A stretch of 64,000 nt of DNA from Bathymodiolus brooksi (GCA_963680875.1 OY804582.1:55012646-55076645), one strand, 5' to 3'. Positions 48,001-57,711 are shown, counted from the first letter of the stretch. The notes: generated by a model from the letters alone, not told the origin. Made by a program: numbers and translations.

Positions 48001-51000
48001 ATTAAAACACTAATTCAACCAATCACAGCTTAGAATGATATATTTAAATGTAGTACTTTTTTATAATTGTTGTATTTTGAAAAATATTTGATGGAATAAC
48101 ATCAATGAAATATAGCAAAGATCGATCGTACTAATAATTGATTAAAAGTTATTTATAGAATCAGATCATAAGTAAAGTACCTGTATGTCATGCAAGCAAT
48201 AATGATAATCAATTTCCGTTATAAACAACATTTGCATGAGAAAATTGAATTCTTGTTTATAAGCATCTACATGAATGATTCAGCTGAAAAAATAAATTCT
48301 GAAGGAAATAAACTGTTACTATAGCACTTGCAACAATGAGACAAACTATGTTATTCCTCTGCACTGCAACCACCTTTTCAACTGTATATTTCCACAGTTT
48401 TCCAGTTCATCTAAATTAATGTTTGCACCTACTAACCTAGAATAGCATTCACCATTTTATTTTTCGAAATTCTTACATTGATACGATTGACTTTATCGAT
48501 TTGTTTGCATTAGGTGGGGGTCACATGACCTTGATATGAATATTCATGAATAATTAGTGCCATTGCATCCGATCTTTGTTATTATTTAATTGTATTTTAA
48601 TACCTTATGGAGGAATTTATGCATGACCTATAGACATATCGAAAATCCAAGACAACTTGTCTGACTTTCGGTCAGGCAATTTAGAAAAACTGTCTGACTG
48701 AAAGAAAATTTGTCTGACCGAATAAAGGCCTAAAATGCCACCACGTATTCCACATCGCCATTAAAAACTCATTTATTTGTTTAACATGTTTACTTTAAGA
48801 ATAAATTTTTAGGTATTCAGTTACATTGTATCTCGTGACATTCTCAATATTTGTTCAAAATTAAAAAGCTCATCCTGGAAATCATAACATTCATCTTCAT
48901 AATCATCAATGTCTTTATCACACAGGAGGTTAATTGCTATTTCTGTGTTTGTAAGAGGTGAAAGTGTGGACGGTCCACACTGCACACTAGTGTCAACATT
49001 ATGACAAATTTTCCTCGTTAAAAACTAACCAAGGTCGCTCTGTTTGCCATTTTGAAGAAATTTTCCTGTGGGGACGATTTTTTTCATACTCCTGTTTCTT
49101 TTTCTGTTTTTCATCGTCATTTTCAATTTGTTTCCTTTTTTTCCTGGGGTCGTCCCAGGATAGAATCTCAACAGCGACATTTTGAGGAATCTGTAATTAT
49201 TTGTGTCGAAAGGACCTGACCAATCAAACACCTTCTCTCAAATCATGAATCTTTCGTACCTAATCATGTCGAACCATTAAGTTCCGATTTTTTTACAATT
49301 GACAATGTACCAAGAAATTAGGTTTTAAGAAATATTTAATGAAGAATACGAACTTTATCAACCTAAAGAAACTTACGAATATATATTTTCAAAATACAAA
49401 TTGTTAAAATGATAATCATTTTGGTTTATATTTTTAAAGACCGATCTAGTCGAATGCTGATCTATGTTTGGGACGGATTATATTTATTTAAGGGAAGTTA
49501 CTCGATTAGGATTATGCAATGGTCAAGGCAAGTTATTCACAGAAAACGCTTCTTTAAAGAAATAAACATGCTATTGCAAGAAATATCGACTTTTAAAGAC
49601 ACTGTTTGACGGACCGACGAAAAGAAATTTGTTTCCTGACCGAAGTAGAGAGCAAATTTTTACCAGACTTTCTGACCGATATGCCGAAAACGTAGTCGGA
49701 CCGGCTTGATTTTTACCTGTCAGGTCTGACGGTCCGGCTTATTTCGATATGTCTGACCTATAGATACAAAATTTGTGTAGATGACGGTGCTATTTTTAAA
49801 GTAAGGGTTCTTCTAAAAATTCATAGCAAGGTTTTAAATGTGTCATGATATTCTGACAGAACATATAGGATTCATGTACATTTCAGAATATATATGGTGT
49901 TGAAAAGCTAAAAATTTAGACAAAATATCCAGGTATACTAAAAGAAACCAACACAAATTTAGTAGAACTTCTTTTAGAAATTAATCAGTGGTCTTACACC
50001 ACATACCAGAAGAATGCTTTGTGTTGTTGCAGTTAAATGTATTGTTGACTATTTGTGCATAATTTCTTCTTATTGAATAGAATTGCCAAAGAAAAGGTTA
50101 CAGAAGAAACGTGAACAGCTAGAAAACTTAGTTACTGCAGTAATAGACATAGCCAAACCAGGAGATGTTATAGTGGATTTCTGTAGTGGTGGGGTATGTA
50201 TGTTTTTCTGATAACACATGCTAATACAGTAGTCACCCTCTTATAAGGCCATTCCCACCAAATGCCACCCCTCTTATAAGGCCATTCCCACCAAATGCCA
50301 CCCCTCTTATAAGGCCACTTTCTAGCTCACCAGAGCCAGAGGCTGAGCTTTTGTGATTGAAAAGTGTCTGGTGTCCATCTGTCCATCCGTTTATCTGCAT
50401 GTTGGTAACTTTTCACATTTTTAGCTTCTTCTTAAGAACCACTGTATGCCAAGTCACCAATAATATCACAAATGTTCCTCTAGGGGTCCTGAAGAAGTTT
50501 TGTATCTTTTTGAAACGATTAGTAATCCAAGATGGCTGCCCTGGATGTAACTCTACTACAAAACATGTATTAAAAATGCAAGGGGCATACTGACCGTGTA
50601 TTGAATATCCACGGTTTCCACACATTTACTTTATTAACCAATAATATTCATAGAAGTATGTAGAAGATAAGATATGTATATGTTATCTGGATGTGAATTG
50701 ATTGATACCGAAAATATCAGCCTGCCGAGCCAGAATATGAAGTTTGGTGGTGAGTAAGCGAAGTAAACGAGTCACAAACTTCATATTCTGTCGAGCAGGC
50801 TGATATTTTTCAGTATCAATCATATTCACATTCAGATGACATGTTTATCATCCTTAAATCTAACATAAACATGGATACATCTATATTTGTATTTTCACTG
50901 GAAAAATCACATGATTCAAAATATTCAAAAGACGCTTCCACCAAAACATATTTCATAAGTAGTTTGCAAATATACCATTCATTTTTACAGATTTATATAA

Positions 51001-54000
51001 ATGTTAAGATTGTTGAATTTTTCCTTTAACGGTGATATTCATTGGTTTTTTTTATTACAAACATCAAAGTCGGCAATAGGATTCACCGGTTTTGTTTACC
51101 AATGCCGTTCCGTTTTAGAAAACACAAAGGTCACAACTTCACTTATGACGTAAAAATTATGACGTCTCAGCACAGGTTATCAAGAAGTACATTTTTGTAG
51201 GACGATGTTTGTTGATATTGCTGACACGACAGTTCCTAATTTGATATATGTTTAAAAAATAAAATGTTAACTAGTTAATGGTGTTGCTGAATTTTATTTA
51301 CTTTTGTCATCTTCACAGGAATTATCATTTAAATGTTGGGAGAATTTGGTAATAACTCCTGCTCACTGTTGATAAGTCCAACTCAGCTCACACGAACTTT
51401 GATACAAGTTTTGCTTATGGAGTCAGCAGGTAGGTATATTGGGAGGGAAGGATGATAGCATGTAATACATCTGTTGTATTTGTTTCAGGGTCACCTTGGT
51501 ATTGCTGTTGCACATTTTCTACCAAATTGTAAAGTAAGTAAAAAGTAGTTTTCTTAAGAAAATGTAGAATTAAAAAAAAAATGTTAAAGATAAACACTGA
51601 ACCATTTAAAAGGAAACCTAAAGGCTTGACTTTCCCTATATGGTCCTCTACAATGTTTTATTGTGTTGACAGAAAATCAAAGATGGCCACCAATATTGAA
51701 ATAAGTTGAACACAGGACCCTATGGAAAATGCACAAAAGTATTTAATCTCAAAAGCTGTAAACATGAATGAACCAAAACAGTACATGAATTTACAATAGT
51801 TGGATGTTAAATTCTAAATTTTATGTTTTATCCTCTTTGCCAAGGATTACTGCTTTAGTGACTACCTCTATTAAGCAATAACTTATTTTATGTGATCTTC
51901 ATTTTAATTTCCCTTGACAGTGCATTTCATATTATTTAAACCTGTATTTAGCCACCACCTGTCTTATATGACCCTATTTAAATGTTTCCTTGGAAGGACA
52001 CATAATACAGGTTTGACTGTACCTATGCAATCAGTGCCTATCACAACTAAAGTTGTGAGTTCAAATCCTGCTCATGACGAGGTATACTTGATACAACATT
52101 ATGGGATAAAGTTTGTCAGTGACTTGCAGCAGGTCTGTGGTTTTCTCTGTGTCCTCCATAAATAAAACTAACTGCCATATAATATAGCTTAAATATTGTT
52201 GAAAGTGGTGTTAAACATCATAACATCTAACCATGTAGTCTTTATTTTCAGGTGTATCTTATAGATAATAAAGAAGAATCATTGAATAGAGCCAGACAAA
52301 GAATAGATAAATTACAGATGGATAATATTGTTCTTTATCAGGTAAAAAAATTAGAACGGAGAGTTGCAAAGACAGTTGTTTATAAAGGTACTATGTAGCA
52401 GTTTATCGGTTATCTATACATTTTTTTTATTATACCCCCCCCCCCCCCCCCCCACGTAACGAAGTTATAGGGGGGTATACTGGTTTCACCATGTCCGTCT
52501 GTCTGTAGACAAATCCTATGTCGTACGATAACTTAAGTTGTATTTCTTAGAATCTTTTAAAATTTTATCAGCTGCTTACTGGTGAAGAGAGGAGGATCCC
52601 TTTCTTTTTTGACGATTTTCACTTTTGCCATTCCAGAGTTATTGGACTTGATATGACGGAAAATAGGATTTTTACCCTATGTCGTATGATAACTTGAGTA
52701 GTGTTTCTCAGAATGTTCTGAAATTTTATCAGCAGCTTGCCGGTGAAGAGAGGAGGATCCCTTTCATTTTTGACGATTTTCAATTTTTTCGTTCCAGAGT
52801 TATTGGACTTGATATGACGGAAAATAGGATTTTTACCCTATGTCGTATGATAACTTGAGTAGTGTTTCTCAGAATATTTTGAAATTTTATCACCAGCTTA
52901 CCGATGAAGAGAGGAGGGTCCCTTTCATTTTTGGTCGGAACAATCAGTAATGTTTTGGTTATGGAAATAGGTTGGACAGATGTGGGGAGCAGGGGGTATA
53001 TCTAGCTCTACTAGTTTGATCCAACTGAGTGATATTGTCAATATCGACGGACTGACTATATATATATAGGGTTAGGGTTATGGTATTTAACACCACTTTC
53101 AACAATATTTCAGTCAGTTTTATTGATGGAGGAAACCGCAGTACCCGGAGAAAACCACTGACCTGCCACAAGTCACTGACAAAATTATCACATAATGTTG
53201 TATCGATTATACCTCGCCATTAGCGGGATTCAAATTCACAACATTAGTGGTGATAGGCTTAGATTGCATATGTAGTTATAAATCAAACAAGTACAACCAT
53301 ACGATCATGACCATGATGGTCCCTGAAAATGATTATACTGACCTTATCCTTATATAGTCAACAATTATTAGAACTTTATACAACACTGTTATTTACTTTT
53401 TCAGTGTAACCAGGACTACTTTAAAGGGAAGTTTGATATTGGAATGTGTTTACATGCCTGTGGTGTATCTACAGATATGGTTATGAGGCAATGTTTACAG
53501 AGTAATGCATCATTTGTTATCTGCCCTTGTTGCTATGGTGGCGTACGAAACACACATTTAATGACTTATCCAACAAGCAACTATTATAAAGAGGCTGGAA
53601 TAGTTTACAAGGTTTGCACAAAATTAAAAATTCTAATGCTAATTGTATGTTTTAATGCAAAAGAAAAAATAGAGGTATTTTAATCAGCAAATACACTTGA
53701 AGTTATTCCTATTTTTATACCCCTGCCACTAGGCACCAGGGCATTATGTTTTACCCATGTCTGTTTGTCTTTCGGAAAGTCCAACATGTGGTTTCTGCTC
53801 AATAACTTAAATTACCCTTAAGCAAATCTTTTGGAATATATTCACAAGGTTAGGGACAATAAAACTAAGTTTGATTTTGGACTTCATTTTCCAGAAAAAC
53901 TGCATGCTAAATCACCAGACATTCCAGAAAAGTTTCTTTACAGGATCTAATGTCTGAAACCTCATTTCAACTGTATCATCATATAGGATAAACTATTATC

Positions 54001-56487
54001 AGGCCAGATTTCAGATGCGCTCTTCAATGGAGGCCTCCCTCTAATAAGGCTGTTTTTTTCATTGCAAATGAGTGGCCTTATAAGAGAAGAACTACTGCCT
54101 ATGTCATATGAATCCAGTCAAGTTTAATTTTGGTGTTTGTTTGTTTCCAAACTGCCTTATTATTCTATTATTGAAATCCCATTTAAATCCCCCCCCCCCC
54201 CCCCCCCCCTATACCATATAGCAAACAAAAGAAATATAATTTGCTATTTTTTGTAGAAAGACAAAAAGAGATGAAAAAACGATTTTTTTTCATCAATAAT
54301 AAAGCCATGTTAATTGTGAAAATAATTGGCTGTGAGATCAACTACTTATTGAAATCATTAAAAAAGAAGTACCTTAGTTGTAAACAGGAATCTAGAATAT
54401 ATGTAATTTAACCACTGACAAAAATTTTAGAGACATATATTAAAAATAATATTTTATATGTCAATTTTTTAGGATTTTTTGACGTTAGGACATGCTGCAG
54501 ATCAAACTGAATTTAACATGGTTTTAGAGGAACAAGGTAACACTTATTTTATGTCTTCATGATCTTTAAAATTGACAGCAATTTACTGTGAAAAATATTT
54601 TTATTAACACTAGATGAAAAGAGAGAGAAACAATGACATAGACCTTTATTGTCCTTATTTATTGATCATTTTTCATATTTTGAAAAAGGTAGCATTCTTA
54701 TCCAAAAGTGTTTGGCATCCGTCCGTATTATGTTGTAAACTTTACACATTTTCAATTTCTTAAGAACCATTGCATCAAACTTACTACAAAAATTCCTTTA
54801 GGGGTCCTGAAGAAGAGTTGTATCTTTTTGAAGAGATTAGAAATCCAGGATGGCTGTCCTGGCCAAGATATTTTCTACTTTCTCCAGAACAAAGTACAGG
54901 GTGTGAAGTCAGCAGAATCGCCAGAAATGTTATTCTAGAGGTGCTTAAGAAGTTTAATTGTTTTTCAGATCGATTTCAAACCCAACATGACTGCACCAGT
55001 CTGTGATTGGCTGACACATACCTTTTATATATTTCATGTTTCCAGATACAAATACATAAATGTATTAAATTGGCAAAAATTGAATTAAATCACAAAATAG
55101 GAAATGTTTTTGCATAGCCAATAGATATTTTTGACTTTGTCTTACAGTAACGAAGTATGGAAAAGATGAGACTGAGTTGTAAAACTTGTGTCTGATCCAT
55201 TTGTTTTATTTGAACAATAAAATATTTTAAATTAACTAACTGTAGTGCTAGTGTTCTTAAGTTCTGCAGTAAAATGTTGATGGCACACAATTAATTTTTC
55301 AGCTTTTATTTTTTATTACATCATTGGTTACCTATTGTTGATTATGCTCCGATACTCTCCACTCATCATCCATGGGGCAATTCATATGAAAACCATTGTT
55401 TTGGGTTTCTTCTGTTACTGATCTGCATTTGGTAATTTCCATGACAACATCACTCAAATTTTCCTATCAGACAAATTGAACAGATTATGATATATACGAT
55501 CTGACTAGTCGATATTCATCATCGATAACCCTTTTTTCAAGGGAATCCTGTTCGTTTTATAATCTATTAATTTGATTTGCTATCAACAGTAAACAATTAG
55601 TTGGAACTAATCAAAATGTTTTAAATTTACTCATGAATAATTCACAACTGCCAGAACTTCTACGTCAGTGGACCCACATGAGATAAGTGGAGAGTATCTT
55701 GAGCGTGAATAACGACTGCCTACAGATAATGTTTTTATTAATGTGGACAACTTCACTGTTGAAAGACATTGTTTTTTTGTCAAGCTACTTCAATCATATA
55801 TATGCATGAGATACCTGATAAAGGCAATTTTTGTTGACAGACAGTATGGGAAAGTATCATGTGCAAGACACAAAAAAACATTGAGAAATTCTTATTAAAA
55901 TGTTTTCAGTTGTAAATTTATGTACACAATAATTCAACATGGCAAGGAATTTGAATTGATCAGTATTGTAATAATTTTGATTTCTACACCACAGAAAATA
56001 TCGTGAGGTTGTCGTGGTCGTATGGTAGTTGGATTTATAACTACCTATGCAATCAATGCCTATCACCACTAACGTTGTGAGTTCAAACCCCGCTCAGACA
56101 AGTTGTACTTGATACAACATTATGTGATCAAGTTTGTCAGTGACTTAAGACAAGTTGATGGTTTTCTTCAGGTACTTTGGTTTCCCCCAACAATAAAACT
56201 TATTGCCACGATATAACTGAAATATTGTTGAAAGTGGCTTTAAGCACCATAAACCAAACCAACCGATAATATCATTTTGTTTTAAAAAAAATGTTTTTTT
56301 TTTGTTTTTTTTGTTTTTTTCAGGAAAATATTGTGCCAATCTTGTAGATACAGACCGTGCAGCTTTAGCCAAGGAACATGGCTACAAAGTGACACTTTGT
56401 TCTTTAAAACCATTGACTTGTACACCTAAAAATAACTTATTGATTGGTGTAGCACCTACCTTAAATAAAGAGGAGAAACCCTCCTAA
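30039..56487 (+). CDS. GSTCD: Glutathione S-transferase C-terminal domain-containing protein-like, complete
   Basis: Coding exons are 30039-30392, 39632-39667, 41312-41382, 42429-42963, 44118-44338, 44759-44822, 47380-47476, 50081-50193, 51489-51533, 52252-52341, 53405-53611, 54473-54536 and 56324-56487. All are GT-AG and frame-compatible, giving 686 aa (vertebrate GSTCD is about 630). The N-terminal half is GST/thioredoxin-like, with [12 protein letters not shown] and WTKLCE conserved. A lysine/serine-rich insert of about 60 residues in exon 4 explains part of the extra length. The C-terminal half is a Rossmann methyltransferase: [13 protein letters not shown] (SAM loop, about residue 490-501), VYLIDNKE acidic strand end, LHACG, and the CPCCYG motif (about 582-587), ending in SPKNN-like [13 protein letters not shown]. 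The substrate is unknown; the human locus is linked to lung function. The least certain boundary is the exon 6 donor (44823 chosen; 44820 is an alternative). Introns are packed with repeats. Confidence 0.93.
30541..30650 (-). repeat. SINE-B, 3' half, split by a 1.75-kb insertion
   Basis: 'ccattttcagcaatatttca', 'gctatatcatggcgaccagt' and 'cggagagaaccactgaccat' are the SINE-B tail and body, reversed. It breaks after 'gtcgagtgcaccctttt'. The remaining head half is at 32406-32512. Confidence 0.7.
30651..32405. mobile_element. Insertion of tandem-module repeat DNA splitting a SINE-B
   Basis: Two tandem module types are seen. About 325-bp units (for example 30869 and 31194 onward) share 'ctccgatactacatggagga' and 'attgcaagctgctaaccaag'. 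Then about 300-bp units start near 31465, 31785 and 32090, sharing 'tgtccattgctgc', 'agtagtttaacatatatt' and 'gatggctgctgtta'. The right end reads 'tacaggctccttggaacctc'. Related diverged DNA occurs at 50332-50625, 54680-55010 and inverted at 58340-58620, so this is a family. No intact protein frame was found; class unknown. Confidence 0.6.
32406..32512 (-). repeat. SINE-B, 5' (head) half
   Basis: 'ttgtaatttacaaagccggg', 'cgcgaacccatgccgtattg' and 'cattgagccaccctggccct' are the reversed SINE-B head. It continues the half at 30541-30650. Confidence 0.7.
32561..32828 (+). repeat. SINE-A copy
   Basis: The head is GTGATCATATGGTAGTTGTA, then GAGTTCAAATCCC (B box), CAGTGATTTGCAGCAGGTCA, tail GAAAGTGGCGTTAAACAC, and a CCTAACCCTAA end. 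Confidence 0.75.
33437..33611. mobile_element. hAT-like MITE, copy 1
   Basis: Its termini read CGGGCCTTTCAATA and TTGAGAGCCCTG (inverted). It is about 80-90% similar by eye to 61687-61868 throughout, for example 'aaaatggtctt' and 'gtacctcctgattttaaaga'. AGTAGT lies immediately outside both ends. Non-coding. Confidence 0.65.
33972..34042 (-). repeat. SINE-A 3' fragment
   Basis: 'aggttaggggttatggtgtt' tail, then 'cactttcaacaatatttcag' and 'catggtggtcagttttaa'. The head is absent. Confidence 0.55.
34135..34183 (+). repeat. Isolated 1.5 units of the 31-bp minisatellite
   Basis: 'gggtattaagacttacttgt' followed by 'atatcctgggtattaagaat' matches the unit of the main array. It is separated from the array by about 200 bp of AT-rich DNA that contains A-tracts on each side (34202-34216 and 34360-34383). 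It may represent the ancestral seed. Confidence 0.7.
34382..37969 (+). repeat. 31-bp minisatellite, about 116 units, in GSTCD intron 1
   Basis: The unit is ATATCCTGGGTATTAAGAAT plus AACTTACGTGT (31 bp). Landmark variants sit at exact multiples of 31: the CCTAGG variants at 35118, 36327, 36699 and 37350 are 39, 12 and 21 units apart. Most variation is at the TACGTG site (TACGTG, TATGTG, TACATG, TGCGTG, TGTGTG), the pattern expected from CpG decay. A block TTGCATG / GTATGAAG / TTGCGTG recurs exactly 70 units apart (35537 and 37707), so there is higher-order structure. Every unit carries stops, so it is not coding. Confidence 0.97.
37970..38680. other. Non-coding intron stretch
   Basis: It contains diverged repeat text of the type 'ttgccctgtatgtctgtctg' followed by repeated 'agaatatttcat' segments that recur to 39500. 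It resembles an old module element interrupted by element X at 38681. Confidence 0.45.
38681..39147. mobile_element. Foldback element X, copy 2 (GSTCD intron 1)
   Basis: It is near-identical to 22527-23000 over its whole length, including the GTACCCTGTAGCTATGTACA block and the terminal hairpin with ACATTGTCG / CGACAATGT. Its flanks differ from those of copy 1, so the boundaries can be read from the pair. Confidence 0.8.
39738..39985 (-). repeat. SINE-A copy just after GSTCD exon 2
   Basis: 'tatggtgtataacaccactt', 'tttattggtagaggaagctg', 'ttgattcgaactcgcaatgt' (B-box side) and 'tgccatatgaccaagacaat' (head). Diverged. Confidence 0.65.
40102..40391 (+). repeat. 29-bp tandem repeat, 10 exact-length units
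   Basis: The unit is CTCAATATTGTGTGGATTGT plus AACATGATA. Ten consecutive 29-bp copies span exactly 290 bp and are nearly identical (one unit has A for C at its first base). This implies recent expansion. Confidence 0.97.
40640..40885 (-). repeat. SINE-A copy
   Basis: 'tatggtgtttaacgccactt', 'tattggtggaggaaaccgga', 'attgggattcgaacttacaa' and 'accatatgatcacggccacg'. Well preserved. Confidence 0.8.
40955..41228 (+). repeat. SINE-B copy, full-length
   Basis: Head TGGCTCAATGAGTTAGGTAG, B-box-like GGGTTTGCGCCCGGC, body 'agttgcttgcccatggtcag', tail GATATAGCTGAAATATTGCT. It ends in AATCAAATCAAATCAATT simple repeats. Confidence 0.8.
41680..41940 (+). repeat. SINE-A copy with CCCTAA tail
   Basis: Head 'catatggtagttggatttac', 'gttcgaatcctactcataat' (B box), body 'cagtgacttgcggcaggtca', tail 'gtggcattaaacaccataac' followed by CCTAACC. 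Confidence 0.8.
43075..43087. repeat. 13-base G homopolymer
   Basis: It is in the intron after GSTCD exon 4. Homopolymers of this kind are common sites of sequencing-length error. Confidence 0.9.
43370..43510 (-). repeat. Dispersed repeat D, inverted copy
   Basis: 'caatatcaacaaaacgtaca', 'tgacatatgatgttggaaat' and 'ccagatcctgacttgagaca' are the reverse of blocks at 4790-4935. Confidence 0.5.
44475..44717 (+). repeat. SINE-A copy ending just before GSTCD exon 6
   Basis: Head 'gatcgtatggtagttggatt', B-box region 'tgtgaattcgaaacccagtc', tail 'ataactgaaatatagttgaa' and 'agtggca'. It ends about 40 bp before the exon 6 acceptor. Confidence 0.75.
44925..45155 (-). repeat. SINE-A copy
   Basis: 'agggttatggtgtttaatgc', 'tattggtggaggaaaccgga', 'gcaggatatgaacacacagc' (decayed B box) and 'accatatgatcacg'. 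Confidence 0.75.
45489..46444. mobile_element. pogo/Tigger-like TIR element with TA target
   Basis: The left terminus CAGTTGACTCTCATTGTCTC and the right terminus, reversed as CAGTTGACTCTCGTTATCTC, pair over about 25 bp, flanked by TA on both sides. Subterminal 'gttgactcgaattt' / 'ttgagtcgaa' repeats occur at both ends. A CAGTTGACTCTCG-type end with TA duplication is characteristic of pogo/Tigger elements. The 956 bp carry no recognisable transposase, so it is non-autonomous. Confidence 0.75.
46625..46740. mobile_element. Hairpin MITE, 34-35-bp arms
   Basis: TACCATGTGACATAGGACAT at 46625 pairs with ATGTCCTATGTCACATGGTA ending at 46740. The arms are identical except for one extra A on the left. 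The loop is about 47 nt. Non-coding. Confidence 0.85.
47065..47290 (-). repeat. SINE-A copy upstream of GSTCD exon 7
   Basis: 'tgtttaatgccactttcaac', 'ttattggtggaggaaaccag', 'gtgataggcactgattgcat' and 'gccaactaccatacaaactc'. The B-box region is deleted. Confidence 0.7.
47620..47872 (+). repeat. SINE-A copy
   Basis: Head 'tgatcacatggtaattggat', B-box region 'gagttcgaaccccattcatg', body 'cagtgacttgcgacaggttg', and a shortened tail 'gaaagtggtgttaagcacca'. Confidence 0.75.
48637..49752. mobile_element. hAT-derived element relic with 8-bp target duplication
   Basis: Termini GACATATCGAAAATCC and, reversed, GACATATCGAAATAAGCC are flanked by TGACCTAT on both sides, at about 48628-48635 and 49752-49759. 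Subterminal 'ctgaccg' / 'cggtcag' motifs repeat at both ends. It encloses the minus-strand zinc-finger relic described next. An 8-bp duplication fits hAT. The exact terminal base is uncertain by one or two. Confidence 0.65.
48830..49231 (-). pseudogene. Internally deleted hAT transposase-related relic (ZNF862/KIAA1586-like)
   Basis: On the minus strand the N-terminal part reads [15 protein letters not shown] and a basic stretch ([11 protein letters not shown]). A shifted frame then gives [19 protein letters not shown], the [KR]..W..ERPWLxYdxE motif that precedes the zinc finger in hAT-derived ZNF862-type proteins. Directly after it, another frame gives [20 protein letters not shown], then [20 protein letters not shown] and a stop. 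That second part resembles the low-complexity, acidic C-terminal end of the same families. The catalytic middle is missing, so this is an internal-deletion derivative. Confidence 0.5.
50226..50322 (+). repeat. 33-bp tandem duplication in a CAGTAGT-family TIR relic
   Basis: It starts CAGTAGTCACCCTCTTATAA (compare the TIR at 7998). It then repeats 'cctcttataaggccattccc' / 'accaaatgccacc' as 33-bp units, about 2.6 copies. A lone right-end-like piece, 'cttataagagaagaactact', lies near 54077-54096. Confidence 0.6.
50332..50625 (+). repeat. Module-family repeat, left-end fragment
   Basis: 'agctcaccagagccagaggc' then 'tgagcttttgtgattgaaaa' is followed by 'ttcttcttaagaaccactgt', 'ggggtcctgaagaagttttg' and 'aatccaagatggctgccctg'. 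The second half aligns with 54760-54870 and, inverted, with 58500-58580, and shares style with the 30651-32405 insertion. Confidence 0.55.
50680..50841. repeat. 162-bp hairpin element
   Basis: 'atgttatctggatgtgaatt' at the left pairs with 'attcacattcagatgacat' at the right. Further in, 'aatatcagcctgccgagcca' pairs with 'tcgagcaggctgatattttt'. The loop is near 'gagtaagcgaagtaaacg'. Non-coding. Confidence 0.8.
52018..52232 (+). repeat. SINE-A copy, 5' truncated, just before GSTCD exon 10
   Basis: 'ctatgcaatcagtgcctatc', B-box region 'gagttcaaatcctgctcatg', and tail 'ttgttgaaagtggtgttaaa'. It ends about 20 bp before the exon 10 acceptor. Confidence 0.7.
52431..53000. mobile_element. Element bounded by TATACCCCC / GGGGGTATA with 161-bp internal tandem
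   Basis: The left end is TATA plus 19 C (52435-52453), followed by ACGTAACGAAGTTATAGGGG. The right end is AGGGGGTATA. Internal 161-bp units start at 52515, 52676 and 52837 with 'cctatgtcgta' and include 'gaggatccctttc' and 'ttattggacttgatatgacg'. Non-coding; class unknown. A related decayed start lies at about 53715. Confidence 0.6.
53065..53330 (-). repeat. SINE-A copy before GSTCD exon 11
   Basis: It starts AGGGTTAGGGTTATGGTATT (telomere-like tail), then 'tttattgatggaggaaaccg', 'gcgggattcaaattcacaac', 'accatacgatcatgaccatg'. Confidence 0.75.
54189..54209. repeat. 21-base C homopolymer
   Basis: It lies in the intron after GSTCD exon 11 and is followed by TATACC, resembling the C-tract end of the element at 52431. 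It may be an element terminus. Confidence 0.85.
54680..55010 (+). repeat. Module-family repeat fragment
   Basis: It shares 'ggggtcctgaagaag', 'ttgtatctttttgaa' and 'aatccaggatggctgtcctg' with 50332-50625. The open frames here are accidental. Confidence 0.5.
56005..56265 (+). repeat. SINE-A copy before the last GSTCD exon
   Basis: Head 'gtcgtatggtagttggattt', B-box region 'gagttcaaaccccgctcaga', body 'cagtgacttaagacaagttg', tail 'gaaatattgttgaaagtggc', and AAACCAAACCAACC end. Confidence 0.8.
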
Positions 56488-56611
56488 AAAATCAAATCAT
56501 TTGTTTACTTTATTTAAATGCTTTTTCTTGCTTTGTGTCTCTTCTTGTTTGTCTCAGTCAAATTTTTCTCTTAAAAACAAACTACTTACAACAATAATTT
56601 ACTATTAGTTG

Positions 56612-56805
56612 TTAGGGGCAGTCATGGTCGTGATCATATGGTAGTTGGATTTAAAACTACCTGTGTAATCAGTGCCTATCACCACTAAAGTTGTGAGTTT
56701 GAATCCTGCTCATGGCTTTGTGTACTCGATACAACTTTTTGTGGTAAAGTTTGTCAGTGACTTGCGGCAGTTCAGTGGTTAAACACCATAACCCTCACTT
56801 TACCT
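56612..56805 (+). repeat. SINE-A copy with internal deletion
   Basis: Head 'atatggtagttggatttaaa', 'gagtttgaatcctgctcatg', then 'cttgcggcagttcagtggtt' joins directly to 'aaacaccataaccctcac'. The CCACCAATAAAAC part is deleted. Confidence 0.7.
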
Positions 56806-56989
56806 TGATGTCATTTTCATGGACCATATGATTTAAATTTACCTTATTAGGTCTGTTTCTCAGTTACAAAACATAATGGGCCAACACCTTCATCATGATT
56901 GGACATTCAAACACCCACAGTAACTTAACTGTGACATCATTTTTTGCTCAAGTGGGCTTGACATCACTCTTAACTTTTTCATATTTTTA

Positions 56990-57140
56990 TGTTTAAACAG
57001 TGATGTTCAACAATTCTACCAACATCAACAAAACAAACAATCCTCTAACCTCCATTAATTGAACCCACATCATATTGCATTGGAAATGCAGGTCATGGCT
57101 TGGTACAGACATAAATATGTGGCTGGTTAAACCAGTAATG
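56990..57140 (-). repeat. Dispersed repeat D, inverted copy
   Basis: 'gtttaaacagtgatgttcaa', 'ctaccaacatcaacaaaaca' and 'ttggaaatgcaggtcatggc' are the reverse of the 4790-4935 blocks. Confidence 0.5.
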
Positions 57141-57711
57141 GGAACCCCCACATAAACAATACAATAGCAGTGTCGGTGAAGGCTCGTAGTACCGATAAAC
57201 TGACTAAGCTAAGAAGATTAAACTGTTGGTTAAAGACCATTACTCTAAGGACAAAAACATTAGTTCCAAACTTGTAGATGAGCATGACATGCATGACACT
57301 GTATTTCTAGGCTAGATACCAAATATGTATTGAGAAGCTGTTATTTATTGTAGCAACGATGAGATTGCTTTAAATTTAAATTACACAATTTAACCCATTC
57401 TGAATGAAAATAAAAGATGTAATAGTTTACTTTCAATTATATATAAGCCATCTTTAATTAAATGTGGAACTTTATTGATTCGGTTTCTAAATTGGAGCAC
57501 CAAAGAACTTTCTCTTACAAGTTAACTTTTAGATCACTGTAGCCAAAGACCATCTTAGTAGAATAAAACTTGACTACACACTGTATGGTGCTAAGAATAC
57601 CCCCACTTGCTTACCGTTACTTTCAATCTAAACTGGTCTTTTTGGGTATGCATAGAATAAGTCCTACATAATTTGTAACACTGCATGTTTATATCATCCC
57701 AAGACATCATA

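Noticed and set aside
52959..53171. 70-aa minus-strand frame and similar SINE-spanning frames (such as 11619-11855, 56145-56372, 59788-60048)
   Set aside because: They run through SINE-A body text (for example [19 protein letters not shown] peptides) that recurs in many copies; not genes.
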